NCBI RefSeq assembly: GCF_002017865.1
Contig: NZ_MTJN01000002.1
Location: 2,914,001-2,978,000 of the forward strand
Length of the DNA stretch: 64,000 bases
Direction of reading: 5' to 3'
Source: Rhodoferax fermentans
GTDB lineage: Bacteria; Pseudomonadota; Gammaproteobacteria; Burkholderiales; Burkholderiaceae_C
In this document: positions 53,536 through 61,808 of the stretch, piece after piece
Layout: every line of letters begins with the position of its first letter
How positions within the stretch are numbered: the stretch's first letter is position 1
Position numbers and translations under genes: made by a program
Notes under the pieces: generated by a model
Database searches by the model: none
What the model saw: the letters and a program-made list of their open reading frames with translations, nothing else
What the model was told of the DNA's origin: nothing

Positions 53536-54042
53536 TCAATGCTGATGCATCGCCTCCTTGGGCATCTCCGAGTGGTCCGACGTCTTGTGGCCTGCCACCA
53601 CCGGCTTGGCCTGTAGACGTGTGAATCGGGTCTGCACCCCGGTTTGTCCGGGCACCGGGGTAATCGATACCACCGCCTGTGTGCCCGGTTTGGGGCGCTG
53701 CGCCAGGCTGCCTGCCAGGGCGTTGTCGCCCTGGGGGCTCAGGCTGACCTGGGTGCGGTGGGTGCCGCTCACGAAGCTGACCGAGCCGCTGGCCTGAGCG
53801 GTGTTGATCTTCTGGCCCAGGTGGTCGGTCACATACACCTGAACCGGCACCCCCTGGCCAGCCACGGCGGCAGGCGCTACCACCAGTTCAAAGTGGTAGA
53901 TGCCTGCCATGCGCAACTGGCCACCGTGGGCAGAGACCATCGCGTCCAGCGTGGCCTCGTCATGGGCCCAGGCGGGGCTGACAAGGGTGCTGGCGGCCCA
54001 CACCGCCGCGACGCACAAGGGGGCAAATCTGGAAAGCTGCAT
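53536..54042 (-). CDS. exported protein, possible YtkA/CopC-like fold, unknown function
   Basis: The 168-residue protein has a signal peptide (cleavage near AWAHDEA) and a single beta-rich domain: GIYHFELVVAP, GVPVQVYVTDHLGQKINTAQASGSVSFVSG, and a His-rich end (HKTSDHSEMPKEAMHQH) that could bind a metal such as copper. Periplasmic. The two genes around it give no clear pathway. Confidence 0.6.
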   Translation of the reverse strand: MQLSRFAPLCVAAVWAASTLVSPAWAHDEATLDAMVSAHGGQLRMAGIYHFELVVAPAAVAGQGVPVQVYVTDHLGQKINTAQASGSVSFVSGTHRTQVSLSPQGDNALAGSLAQRPKPGTQAVVSITPVPGQTGVQTRFTRLQAKPVVAGHKTSDHSEMPKEAMHQH

Positions 54043-54139
54043 GGTCGGGTCCTTGGTTCACAAAGAAGGGTGGAGTCTGGCCAGGTTCAATGAGTTCCGT
54101 GTCAGCCTGTTGCTGGGCCAGGCTGCTTTGCCGGTTTGT

Positions 54140-54190
54140 ATCAGGATTTGGCCTTCAGCCCAGATCCTTCCTGGGGTTGCAGCTATGGTT
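54140..54190 (+). repeat. palindromic repeat element
   Basis: ATCAGGATTTGGCCTTCAGCCC, spacer, TGGGGTTGCAGCTATGGTT. It lies in the 296-bp spacer before the YitT-like gene; the rest of that spacer shows no gene. Confidence 0.65.
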
Positions 54191-54338
54191 TTAGTGGTTT
54201 TCAGGTGGCGCCGTTGTGGCGTTTGGTGTGGGTTGCCGCGCTGCCTCATGTTCACGTTCAGGTTCCGGGCCGCCCCTTGGCAGGTTTTCGCACCGACACT
54301 ATCCCCCTTTTTGGCACAAATCATGCAAGACCTCACCC

Positions 54339-54956
54339 ATGGACACGCCCCACCCACAACCCCCTGAGCGCCACACTGTGTTTGATGACACACAAGGCAT
54401 TTTTACCGGCACCCTGTTTGTGTCACTCGCCTTGTTGATGTTCAACCAGGCCGGTTTGCTGACCGGTGGCACGGCCGGTCTGGCCTTTGTGCTGCATTAC
54501 GCCACCGGCGTGAGTTTTGGCAAACTGTTTTTTGTGGTGAACCTGCCTTTTTACTGGTTTTCCTGGACGCGGATGGGGCGTGAGTTCACGCTCAAGACCT
54601 TTCTGGCGATTACCCTGTTGTCGCTGATGACCGAGTGGTCGCCCCAGGTGTTTGAGATTAGCCAGATCCACCCTTTGTACGCGGCCATTGTGGGTGGTTT
54701 GCTGCTGGGCTCGGGCTGCCTGTTTCTGGCGCGCCACCGGGCCAGTCTGGGTGGCGCCACCATCGTCACGCTGTACCTGCAAAAAGCTCATGGCATCCGC
54801 GCGGGCAAGGTGCAAATGATCGTGGACTCGGTGGTGGTGCTGCTGGCGCTGTTGGTGGTGACGCCGCAGCGGGTGGCCTACTCCATCCTGGCGGCGGTGC
54901 TGATGAGCCTGTTTTTATGGGTCAACCACAAGCCGGGGCGCTATTCGGTGACCTGA
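54339..54956 (+). CDS. YitT-family membrane protein (short form)
   Basis: The 205-residue protein has about five to six hydrophobic segments, including FNQAGLLTGGTAGLAFVLHYATG near residue 35 and VNLPFYWFSW, then LLLGSGCLFLARHRASLGGATIV. This matches the membrane part of YitT/DUF161 proteins without their C-terminal soluble domain. Transport role unknown. ATG 54339 is used because the longer frame starts in non-coding sequence. Confidence 0.7.
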   Translation: MDTPHPQPPERHTVFDDTQGIFTGTLFVSLALLMFNQAGLLTGGTAGLAFVLHYATGVSFGKLFFVVNLPFYWFSWTRMGREFTLKTFLAITLLSLMTEWSPQVFEISQIHPLYAAIVGGLLLGSGCLFLARHRASLGGATIVTLYLQKAHGIRAGKVQMIVDSVVVLLALLVVTPQRVAYSILAAVLMSLFLWVNHKPGRYSVT

Positions 54957-54978
54957 GCGCAATCACCTTGGGGGGAGG

Positions 54979-55393
54979 TCAGCTGATGCTTTCGTCACGC
55001 ACGGCCTGATCCAGGTGGCTGGTGTCGGCCCAGCCCACCAGGGTGAGCCCGTCGGGTGTCCACAGCAGTCGGTTGATGGCGGCGTTGCCCAGTTCCCAGG
55101 CGCGCGGGGCTTGCAGGCCCTGCCCGGTGGCCAGCCGGTACAACATGTCCATCACCCCGCCGTGTGCCACCACAATGATCTGCCCGCCGATGTGTTGTGC
55201 TGCCAGGCCGCTGACCGTGGCCACCACCCGCTCGCGCAGCGCCACCAGGGATTCACCGCCGGGGGGTGCCCACAGCGGTTCGCGTTGGCGCCATTGCCGC
55301 GACATGTCGGGCCAGCTGGCCTCGATCTCGGCATAGGTCAGACCTTCAAACTGGCCAAACCGAGGGTCGGCCGTGATTCCTGAAAAGTTCGCA
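54979..55393 (-). pseudogene. histidine phosphatase (phosphoglycerate mutase family), truncated at its 5' end
   Basis: The minus frame reads ITADPRFGQFEGLTYAEIEA, then WAPPGGESLVALRERVVATV and IIVVAHGGVMDMLYRL to a normal C-terminus. The N-terminal half with the catalytic RHG motif is missing: upstream of ITADPRF the frame changes at about 55385-55395 into unrelated DNA of the adjacent recombinase module. The first ATG (55305) would give 108 residues lacking the nucleophile, so the gene is broken by the inserted element. Confidence 0.75.
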
Positions 55394-55402
55394 GAATCAC
55401 AC

Positions 55403-56401
55403 CTAACTGCTTGTTTTATATGATTTTCTCTGATCTTTGGCTTGGCTTTTGATTCGGTGCTTGAACTGAGTGGTTGCTGGCGGCCTGGTTTGAGCTGCCA
55501 TCATGGCTTGCAACTGCTTCAAGACATCGGCATTTGCGTCTACCTGGGCATTGAGCAAGGTACGCAGTTCGTCGGCACGTTCATTGGCCGTAGCCAAAGC
55601 TTGATGCGCGATGCGCAGTTCTTCGTCGGCATTTCGCAACCTTTGCGTTAACTCGTTTGTCCTCGTCTCCAAAGCGTTGGTGGCGTCTAGGGCACGCTGC
55701 TGCAACTCAGTTGCCTGAGCCTTTGCCCGTTTTACATCCTGTCGCTCTCGGTCGATCTCCGCCATCAGACGACGCTCATTGGCGAGCGCCCGCTCGTCAG
55801 AACGCAAGCGTTCCTCTGCGTGATGTTTGGATTTTTCGTCAAATGCCTGGCGCTCGGCTTCCCGTTGTTGCTCGACGGTCGACAGCCTGGCTTGGACTTC
55901 TAAGATCTTGTTGTCTCGCTCTGCAAGTGCCGTTTGCAAATGCCGCAACTGGTTCTCCAGCGCACTGATTTGCTTTTGAGAAACCTCGTGCGCCCGATCA
56001 GCCGCTGCCAGGCGCTCCACCAGGACGGCTTCCTGTTGTGTGAGTGCTGAAGCCTGAATCTCGACAGCGGCGCGTTCAGCCGCCAATGCCTCACGGTCCT
56101 TCGTAAATGAACTTTCAGCATCCTGGCGGGCTTGAGAAAGTGCTATTTCCCAGAGCTTTGCGGCGCTTGACTGTACTGCCACAGGTAGCCCCGGCATGTC
56201 CTTTTTTGCCCCACTTACGCCGAGGCGCGGCCCCAAAGTGGCGAACCAAGCCTCCAGCATCGGGCTGACGGTGTTGGGAGAGCCGCTTCCAATTTTCTGG
56301 CGAACCCGCTCAATCGTCGGGCGCAGACCTTCGGCGATCAAAGCATCTGCCGCCGCCCACACATCGTCTTGCTGGACACCTCGCGTACTTTTCATTTGCA
56401 T
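55403..56401 (-). CDS. KfrA_N-type DNA-binding coiled-coil protein, TnpT-like
   Basis: The 332-residue protein has an N-terminal KfrA-type helix-turn-helix (DVWAAADALIAEGLRPTIERVRQKIGSGSPNTVSPMLEAWF) followed by about 200 residues of almost continuous heptad-rich coiled coil and a basic tail. Divergent from a tyrosine recombinase with a 123-bp gap, it matches the TnpT auxiliary protein of the Tn4651-type cointegrate-resolution system, which binds beside the recombination site. The pairing is recognised from memory of that system. Confidence 0.75.
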   Translation of the reverse strand: MQMKSTRGVQQDDVWAAADALIAEGLRPTIERVRQKIGSGSPNTVSPMLEAWFATLGPRLGVSGAKKDMPGLPVAVQSSAAKLWEIALSQARQDAESSFTKDREALAAERAAVEIQASALTQQEAVLVERLAAADRAHEVSQKQISALENQLRHLQTALAERDNKILEVQARLSTVEQQREAERQAFDEKSKHHAEERLRSDERALANERRLMAEIDRERQDVKRAKAQATELQQRALDATNALETRTNELTQRLRNADEELRIAHQALATANERADELRTLLNAQVDANADVLKQLQAMMAAQTRPPATTQFKHRIKSQAKDQRKSYKTSS

Positions 56402-56524
56402 CGCTCTACTCCGACTGTTATATTTACCGACGATAAGAGATTGTTATCGTGATCTATTGTGTATTTGCGTAACACATCATACATAACATGTATGAATTAG
56501 TCATAACTCTGCCTGGATTCAACC
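56402..56524. other. candidate resolution (rst-like) site between tnpT- and tnpS-like genes
   Basis: A 123-bp A/T-rich divergent region with two perfect inverted repeats: ACGATAA (56430-56436) with TTATCGT (56444-56450) across seven bases, and CATACAT (56478-56484) with ATGTATG (56488-56494) across three bases. Such arms flanking a short spacer are what a tyrosine recombinase core site and an accessory binding site look like. Confidence 0.6.
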
Positions 56525-57589
56525 ATGCGTTTGCCTGCTCTTCAGAAAATTCCGGCTTTACAGCCCACCGAGCTCAGCGATGTGACCCAACGCGCCGTCG
56601 AAGAGTTGCTGCGCGAAGGTGAGTCGCAAAACACCCTGATGAGCTATCGCAGTGCTTTGCGTTACTGGGCCGCCTGGTACGGCCTGCGTTATGGCGTGAT
56701 GGTTCAGTTGCCGGTGGCCACGCCCTGCGTGCTGCAATTCATCGTCGACCATGCCGAGCGCACCACGCCCAAAGGGCTGGTTTCGGAATTGCCCGCCGAG
56801 ATTGACCAGGCGCTGGTCCAGGGTGGCTACAAAGGCAAGCTCGGTGCCATGGCGCACAACACCCTCGTGCACCGCATCGCCGTGCTGTCAAAGGCCCATC
56901 AACTGCGACAGCTCAAAAATCCATGCCATGACCCCAAGGTGCGCGAATTGCTGTCGCGTACTCGCAAGGCTTACGCCAAGCGTGGGGCTATGCCGCAACG
57001 CAAAGACGCCCTGACAAAGGAGCCGTTGCAGGCGCTGCTGGCTACCTGCGACGATACTTTGCGCGGTAAGCGTGACCGCGCCTTGCTGCTTTTTGCCTGG
57101 GCCAGCGGTGGACGCAGGCGTTCGGAGGTGACAAGTGCCGAAATTCAGTTTTTGAAGCGCGTGGGACCGACCGACTTCATCTACACCTTAGCCTATTCCA
57201 AGACCAATCAATCCGGTACAGATTTGCCGGAAAACAGCAAACCGATAGTAGGAGCTGCGGGCAAAGCGCTTGACGACTGGCTGCAGACCAGCAAGATTGC
57301 AGAAGGTTTTATTTTCAGGAGAATCCGAAAAGGCGGACACCTTGGTGAAGCGCTCTCCCCGGCTGCAGTGCGCGCCGTCGTCAAGGATCGATGTGCCTTG
57401 GCGGGGATTGAAGGTGACTTCTCTGCCCACTCGTTACGATCTGGCTTTGTGACAGAAGCTGGACGCCAGAACATACCACTGGCTGAAACCATGACGATGA
57501 CAGGTCATCACAGTGTGACCACTGTGTTGAGCTATTTCAGGGCACAGTCGACTCTATTGAGTGATGCGGCCAATTTGCTTGATCTGTGA
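56525..57589 (+). CDS. tyrosine recombinase, TnpS-like cointegrate resolvase
   Basis: The 354-residue protein has an N-terminal SAM-like core-binding domain (SQNTLMSYRSALRYWAAWYGL) and a catalytic domain with Arg in WASGGRRRSEVTSAE, the HSLRSGFVTEA block (HxxR), TGHHSVTTVLSYFR (His and the Tyr nucleophile). It is paired divergently with the KfrA-like gene. A chromosomal phage-type integrase is the alternative, but no excisionase or tRNA target is visible. Confidence 0.85.
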   Translation: MRLPALQKIPALQPTELSDVTQRAVEELLREGESQNTLMSYRSALRYWAAWYGLRYGVMVQLPVATPCVLQFIVDHAERTTPKGLVSELPAEIDQALVQGGYKGKLGAMAHNTLVHRIAVLSKAHQLRQLKNPCHDPKVRELLSRTRKAYAKRGAMPQRKDALTKEPLQALLATCDDTLRGKRDRALLLFAWASGGRRRSEVTSAEIQFLKRVGPTDFIYTLAYSKTNQSGTDLPENSKPIVGAAGKALDDWLQTSKIAEGFIFRRIRKGGHLGEALSPAAVRAVVKDRCALAGIEGDFSAHSLRSGFVTEAGRQNIPLAETMTMTGHHSVTTVLSYFRAQSTLLSDAANLLDL

Positions 57590-57652
57590 CCGAACAATCT
57601 GAGCACATTGGGGTCAATCACGGTCTGAAAGTGCGCAAAGATGGTTGTTGAG

Positions 57653-57829
57653 TCAGAGTCCTGTGAACGCGACAACAGCCATCAAGATAGGAAGCAGTGC
57701 CCCAGCAAAATGCTCCCCCGCGTCAATCGATTCATCCGCAAAGCCTGTGTAGTCGTCCTGAGGCTGGGCAGTAGCGGCGCCGACGAGTTGAACCGTTATG
57801 CCTAAGGCAAGCGCCTGTAGTAGTTCCAT
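57653..57829 (-). CDS. small hydrophobic protein, 58 residues
   Basis: Starts MELLQALALGITVQLVGAATA and ends GEHFAGALLPILMAVVAFTGL: an N-terminal and a C-terminal hydrophobic segment with an acidic middle (QDDYTGFADESID). GGAGCCTC precedes ATG 57829. It lies 80 bp downstream of the vWA gene and is probably the last gene of that operon. Function unknown; membrane location inferred. Confidence 0.5.
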   Translation of the reverse strand: MELLQALALGITVQLVGAATAQPQDDYTGFADESIDAGEHFAGALLPILMAVVAFTGL

Positions 57830-57909
57830 GAGGCTCCATCCTGCAGGCGACGGTCGGGACTCTGGTCTTGCGCGCACTCGAAAAAGCAAACCGGTGCGAG
57901 CCCTGCGGC

Positions 57910-58701
57910 CTACGACTTGAGCCATTCGACAAGCTCCGGGCCGAGCAGCGTGGCGTTGAGTTCCTCGTCCGACTGCGCCACGAAGGCTTCAAGATCGCGG
58001 ATCACCACCACGCCGGTGTTCCTGAACCGGCGCGCGATCTTCTGCACAAATTCGAACGTCACGCCCTTGTCTTCGCAGGCGCCGATAAACAGGAAGTAGA
58101 CTTGGTCGCCGCGCTGCTGCGATTCCTCGAGGACGCGCATGGTGCGCCCCTCGTCGCTGCCGTCGTTTTCGCCATCGGTGATGAAGAGCACGAGCGAGCG
58201 CCTCTTCTCGTGCATGTGCTGGGTGCCGTGCTCGTGCCCGCTAGGCGACCAACCGAACAGGCGGCTAAGAAAGCCGGCGCCCTGGGATGAGCGGTGTGCC
58301 TCCTCGCACGCCTTCCATCCGAAGTGCTCGAGCGCGCGCTCGAGCACGAAGCTGTAGGTCGTGCCGCCATTCCAGCCCGGTACCTGATCGACGATGTTGC
58401 GCGTGACGTAGTCGCGTGCGTCGTCCGGCGTCACCGCGCCCACGTAGTGGGCGTTGCGTTCGCCAGCGCTGAAGGTGAAGACATCCATCTTGCGGTCCGG
58501 GTCGAGCACCATGCAGTAGGGTACGAGCCGCTCGATCAGGATGCTGGTCGTGCCCTCCTCGTGTTCGTGCTCGAACGAGCCGGAGACGTCGATGATCGCG
58601 GCGGTTTCCGCCTTCACGTTCGCCACCACGCCAGCCTTGTCGAGCGCGAGGCGCAGCGCGTTGGCCGACTTGTCCAGATTCAGTGTGAGTTTGCTGTTCA
58701 T
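57910..58701 (-). CDS. von Willebrand factor A-domain protein (TerF/TerY-like)
   Basis: The 263-residue vWA protein has a complete MIDAS metal site: DVSGS near residue 38, GGTTY near 115, LFITDGENDGSDEG near 172. The N-terminal lead (LTLNLDKSANALRLALDKAGV followed by KAETAAIIDVSGS) resembles the C-terminal vWA of TerF. Fourth gene of the telA-terD-like operon; it may act as a scaffold binding the TerD partner. Confidence 0.8.
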   Translation of the reverse strand: MNSKLTLNLDKSANALRLALDKAGVVANVKAETAAIIDVSGSFEHEHEEGTTSILIERLVPYCMVLDPDRKMDVFTFSAGERNAHYVGAVTPDDARDYVTRNIVDQVPGWNGGTTYSFVLERALEHFGWKACEEAHRSSQGAGFLSRLFGWSPSGHEHGTQHMHEKRRSLVLFITDGENDGSDEGRTMRVLEESQQRGDQVYFLFIGACEDKGVTFEFVQKIARRFRNTGVVVIRDLEAFVAQSDEELNATLLGPELVEWLKS

Positions 58702-58714
58702 GTTTGCTCCTGGT

Positions 58715-59695
58715 TCAGGGTTTCAACTGGCTGATGATGTCCCGCAGCCGATAGGCCAGTTCGCCGGCTTCGGTCGGCGAGATCGTTGTCTTGCTGGCGC
58801 TGAGGGTGGCGATGGACGCGATGCTGCCGATGAACGCCGGCATCACGACCAGCGCAACGTTCTGGATGGCGCCGATCAGGCGGATCGGCTGCTCGATCTG
58901 TATTTCTCGCGTGGAGCCGGCTTGCCGCATTTGCACCAGGGTCTGCGTCAGACTCGTGCTGCGCTCCACGAAGCACTGCGCCAGTGCGGCGTCGCCCTGA
59001 CGAAGGCGCTCCGACAGGAACAGGGTGCCGATGGCGGAAGCTTCGACCTGTGCCGCGGTCCCCTCCATCGACCTGGACAGGCGCAGCAGCCGGTCCTTCA
59101 GATCCAGCAGGGGGTCGAGTGCGCCACCCATGAGTGCCAGCAACTGCTCCAGCTCGGCCTGGGCCTGGGCAAGTTCGCCCGGCGTGTCGATCCGGCTGTT
59201 GATGCCTTGGAACAGCCGGCCCACGAGACTGTCGCCGCCATGTCCGCAGACGGCCATGATGTCGATCGATCCCAGAATGTCCATCATTCGCGCGAGGTAG
59301 CCTTCCACATGACGCAGCACAGGGCTGCGCGCAAGGGCAAGCATCTCGGTGACGAGGTCGCCGTGCACCTGCTGCAGGTTGTGGCCCCACAGGATCGCCT
59401 TGCGCTGCGAAGCCTTGTCGACGACGAATGCGCCGACCAGTGCTCGCGCCTGCTCGTATACCCCGGCAGCTGCGCCTGGCGACAACGCTTGAAAATCCGA
59501 CACAGCCACTTCGATCCGCTTTCGTTCGGCACCCGGGATGGCCGTCGGTTGCCGCACCACCGGCGTGGCAGCGGGGACACGACGCGCCGGCGACAGGACG
59601 TCCTGCGCTTCGCTGCGCACCCCTGCGGGGGTGCGCAGCGAAGCGCCCGGGGCGCCGATGACCGTCGGGCGCAACTTGTCCTTCGTGGGCGGCAC
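58715..59695 (-). CDS. unrecognised protein of the ter-like operon
   Basis: The 326-residue protein starts with GTG at 59695. After a low-complexity N-terminus (residues 17-30 encoded by a perfect 19-bp-arm hairpin) it is largely helical, with hydrophobic patches (GSIDIMAVCGHGGDSLVGRLF, LEQLLALMGGALDPLLDLKDRLLRL, LIGAIQNVALVVMPAFIGSIASIATL). I do not recognise a family. Its position between the terD and vWA genes, 9 and 13 bp apart, ties it to them. Confidence 0.7.
   Translation of the reverse strand: MPPTKDKLRPTVIGAPGASLRTPAGVRSEAQDVLSPARRVPAATPVVRQPTAIPGAERKRIEVAVSDFQALSPGAAAGVYEQARALVGAFVVDKASQRKAILWGHNLQQVHGDLVTEMLALARSPVLRHVEGYLARMMDILGSIDIMAVCGHGGDSLVGRLFQGINSRIDTPGELAQAQAELEQLLALMGGALDPLLDLKDRLLRLSRSMEGTAAQVEASAIGTLFLSERLRQGDAALAQCFVERSTSLTQTLVQMRQAGSTREIQIEQPIRLIGAIQNVALVVMPAFIGSIASIATLSASKTTISPTEAGELAYRLRDIISQLKP
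59605..59646. repeat. perfect 19-bp-arm hairpin inside the unknown ter-operon gene
   Basis: Arms 59605-59623 and 59628-59646 are exact reverse complements around a TGCG loop. It is in frame, encoding SLRTPAGVRSEA. It appears to be a GC-rich mobile hairpin unrelated to the AGCTAT family. Confidence 0.75.
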
Positions 59696-59704
59696 AGCAG
59701 GCCT

Positions 59705-60361
59705 TCAGGAGAAGTGGCCCAGAACGTCGTTGAACGTTCCCGTAAAGCCGCGGCCGACAGGCGCGTACTCCCAGCCGTTGTCGCCGTGCATGATGCTGCC
59801 CAACTGCACCACGTTGAACTCGCCGAATTCCTTGGACAGCTGGTAGGCGCCCAGCTCGCGCCCGCTCTCGTCGGCGATGGTGACGGTGCAGACCTCAATG
59901 TCAGCGAAGGCCGCCTCGTCCTCGGCCGCGGAGCCCTCGTCGTGCCCCGCGGTGTGTTCGGCCTTGTGGACGGTGGCGAAGAGGGGGATCTCGTTCACGT
60001 CCGCAGGAAGTTTCGAGCCATCGATGACGATGTTTTCGGTGTTGCCCTGGACTCGGACGTCGCCAGAGTGCCGCAGCCCGCCCGTGGGCGTGGCGAAGGA
60101 GCCGTCGGCCGCGGTTGGCAGCACGCCGGTCTTCGGGCTCATCTTCGTCGTGTTGTAGGTAGACAGGATCTCTTCGAGCACCGTGACCTTCGCGCCATTG
60201 CCGCCGTTGCATGCCTCGAGCGCATGGATGTCGATGTCATCCTGATGGCGGGCGTCGCACTGCCATGCGATGGTCACCTTGAACGCAGCGCCCTTGTTGA
60301 GCGAGAGTTGCAGCTTGCGGGCCGGCGCGGCACCGGGCTTGTCAAGGGTTAGTGTGAGCAT
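59705..60361 (-). CDS. TerD-family stress protein
   Basis: The 218-residue protein has the TerD domain: DDIDIHALEACNG (calcium-binding type), TENIVIDGSKLPADVNEI, FADIEVCTVTIADESGRELGAYQLSKEFGEF and GWEYAPVGRGFTG. The family gives resistance to tellurite, colicins and phages in larger ter clusters. The ATG at 60361 has GGAG upstream. It lies 19 bp after the TelA-like gene. Confidence 0.85.
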   Translation of the reverse strand: MLTLTLDKPGAAPARKLQLSLNKGAAFKVTIAWQCDARHQDDIDIHALEACNGGNGAKVTVLEEILSTYNTTKMSPKTGVLPTAADGSFATPTGGLRHSGDVRVQGNTENIVIDGSKLPADVNEIPLFATVHKAEHTAGHDEGSAAEDEAAFADIEVCTVTIADESGRELGAYQLSKEFGEFNVVQLGSIMHGDNGWEYAPVGRGFTGTFNDVLGHFS

Positions 60362-60380
60362 GGGTTTCTCCGGGTTGTTG

Positions 60381-61553
60381 TCATGCCTTGCGCAGCGCCG
60401 CGAGCTCGGCTCGCGACTGCTCGAACATCTGCTGCGCCGCCTCGAACTTCGCTTCAGTTTCCTGCTTTGCGGTTTCGACCAGCTCGTGGATCTCGCGCGT
60501 CTGCGTGATGATCGCGGCGATTTGCTGCGCCTGCGCGACACGGTTGTCACCGGGTGCCTTGGCCGCGGCGATTGCCACGTCCTTGGTGGCCTGGCCGCGC
60601 AGTTGCGTCAATTGCTGGTCGAGGCGTGCTTGTCGCTCGGCGATCTGCTGCACCGACTTGACCGCGAATGCACCGTGGATAGCCAGCAAGGTCATCTTGA
60701 TCGACGCGAAGCGCGAGGACACCGTTGTGGCGGTCTCCTGCAGCGTCGCGATTCCGGCGGCCTCGATCTGTTGGATCACCATCTGGTCGGCCGGCAGGCG
60801 CGTATAGGTGCCTTCGAGCGCAAGGGCCCGACTTTCCAGCAGGCCGAGCTTGTCCTGCAGCTCACGCAACCGTGCCTGGGCGGACACGTCGGCAGGGTCC
60901 GCTGCCACAGTCTGCTGCGCTACGTACTGCCGGGCCTTTTCGAGAAACGCCCGCGCCACTGCAGCATCGACGGTGAAGCTGGCGAAGTGCGTGCCGTACG
61001 ATTGCTTGAGGCTCTCCAGCGCCTGCAGTTCGCCGAACAGCGTCTTCATTTCCTTGGACAGTTCGCCCTCCAGGCGGACCATCTTGTCGGCCAGCGTCTG
61101 CGTCCGGATCGAGATCAACTCGCCGATCTCCTGCATGAACTCGCGAAAGGCTTCCTCGGGCTTGCGGCCGGTGAGCTTGGCGAACAGGCCGGCGAAGAAC
61201 CCCGGGGCTTCACCCTGTTGGATCCTCTCCAGGATTTCAGGCAGCTTGGCGTCATCGACACCTTTTTCCAGGCGCTCGAAGAGGGCGAACACCTTGGACG
61301 CCGTCTTCTTGTCGAGCCGCGCGAGAAAGCCGTCAAGCGTCTTCTGCAACGCCTGTTCCGCACCGAGACCGATCTTGATGATGTCGCCGGATGGAACGTC
61401 CGCGAAGTCCAGCGCGGCAAGTGCCTGCTCGGCTTGCGGCACCTGCTCCGGCCGGAGCACGATGGATCCGGTCTCCAAGGAATCTTGCACGAGCGAGGCC
61501 TGCGCTGGCGAGGGCGCGGGCACTACTACTGTCGGGAAAATGCTGCGTTCCAT
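60381..61553 (-). CDS. toxic-anion resistance protein, TelA-like
   Basis: The 390-residue protein is mainly helical and coiled coil. The stretches LFAKLTGRKPEEAFREFMQEIGELISIRTQTLADKMVRL and VSSRFASIKMTLLAIHGAFAVKSVQQIAERQARLDQQLTQLRGQ match the outline of TelA/KlaA proteins. GGAG precedes ATG 61553. First gene of the operon that continues through terD, the unknown gene, vWA and the small membrane gene. Confidence 0.8.
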   Translation of the reverse strand: MERSIFPTVVVPAPSPAQASLVQDSLETGSIVLRPEQVPQAEQALAALDFADVPSGDIIKIGLGAEQALQKTLDGFLARLDKKTASKVFALFERLEKGVDDAKLPEILERIQQGEAPGFFAGLFAKLTGRKPEEAFREFMQEIGELISIRTQTLADKMVRLEGELSKEMKTLFGELQALESLKQSYGTHFASFTVDAAVARAFLEKARQYVAQQTVAADPADVSAQARLRELQDKLGLLESRALALEGTYTRLPADQMVIQQIEAAGIATLQETATTVSSRFASIKMTLLAIHGAFAVKSVQQIAERQARLDQQLTQLRGQATKDVAIAAAKAPGDNRVAQAQQIAAIITQTREIHELVETAKQETEAKFEAAQQMFEQSRAELAALRKA

Positions 61554-61808
61554 TAGTTTCTCCTCTGCGGTTTGATCGGGATGTCGCCGCCCCGCCCGCA
61601 GGGTACGATTGTGTGGTATCCGGGACCCGTTCGCTGAGGCAAGCCGCTGCAAGGTGCCATCCTTGGCTGTCGGGCCGATACCGGAAGCGTGCGTCGCATC
61701 ATCAGCAAGGGGAATGACACTCCGCAATGCGCTGCAAGCAGACATTGCGATTCTACGATACCTGCATTTCGAGAATGCTGCGCCCAAGACAACATAAGGG
61801 GTATTTAC

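Noticed and set aside
58541..60352. 603-codon plus-strand frame across the ter-like operon
   Set aside because: It is antisense to three tightly spaced genes with recognisable TerD and vWA domains and has mirror-frame composition.
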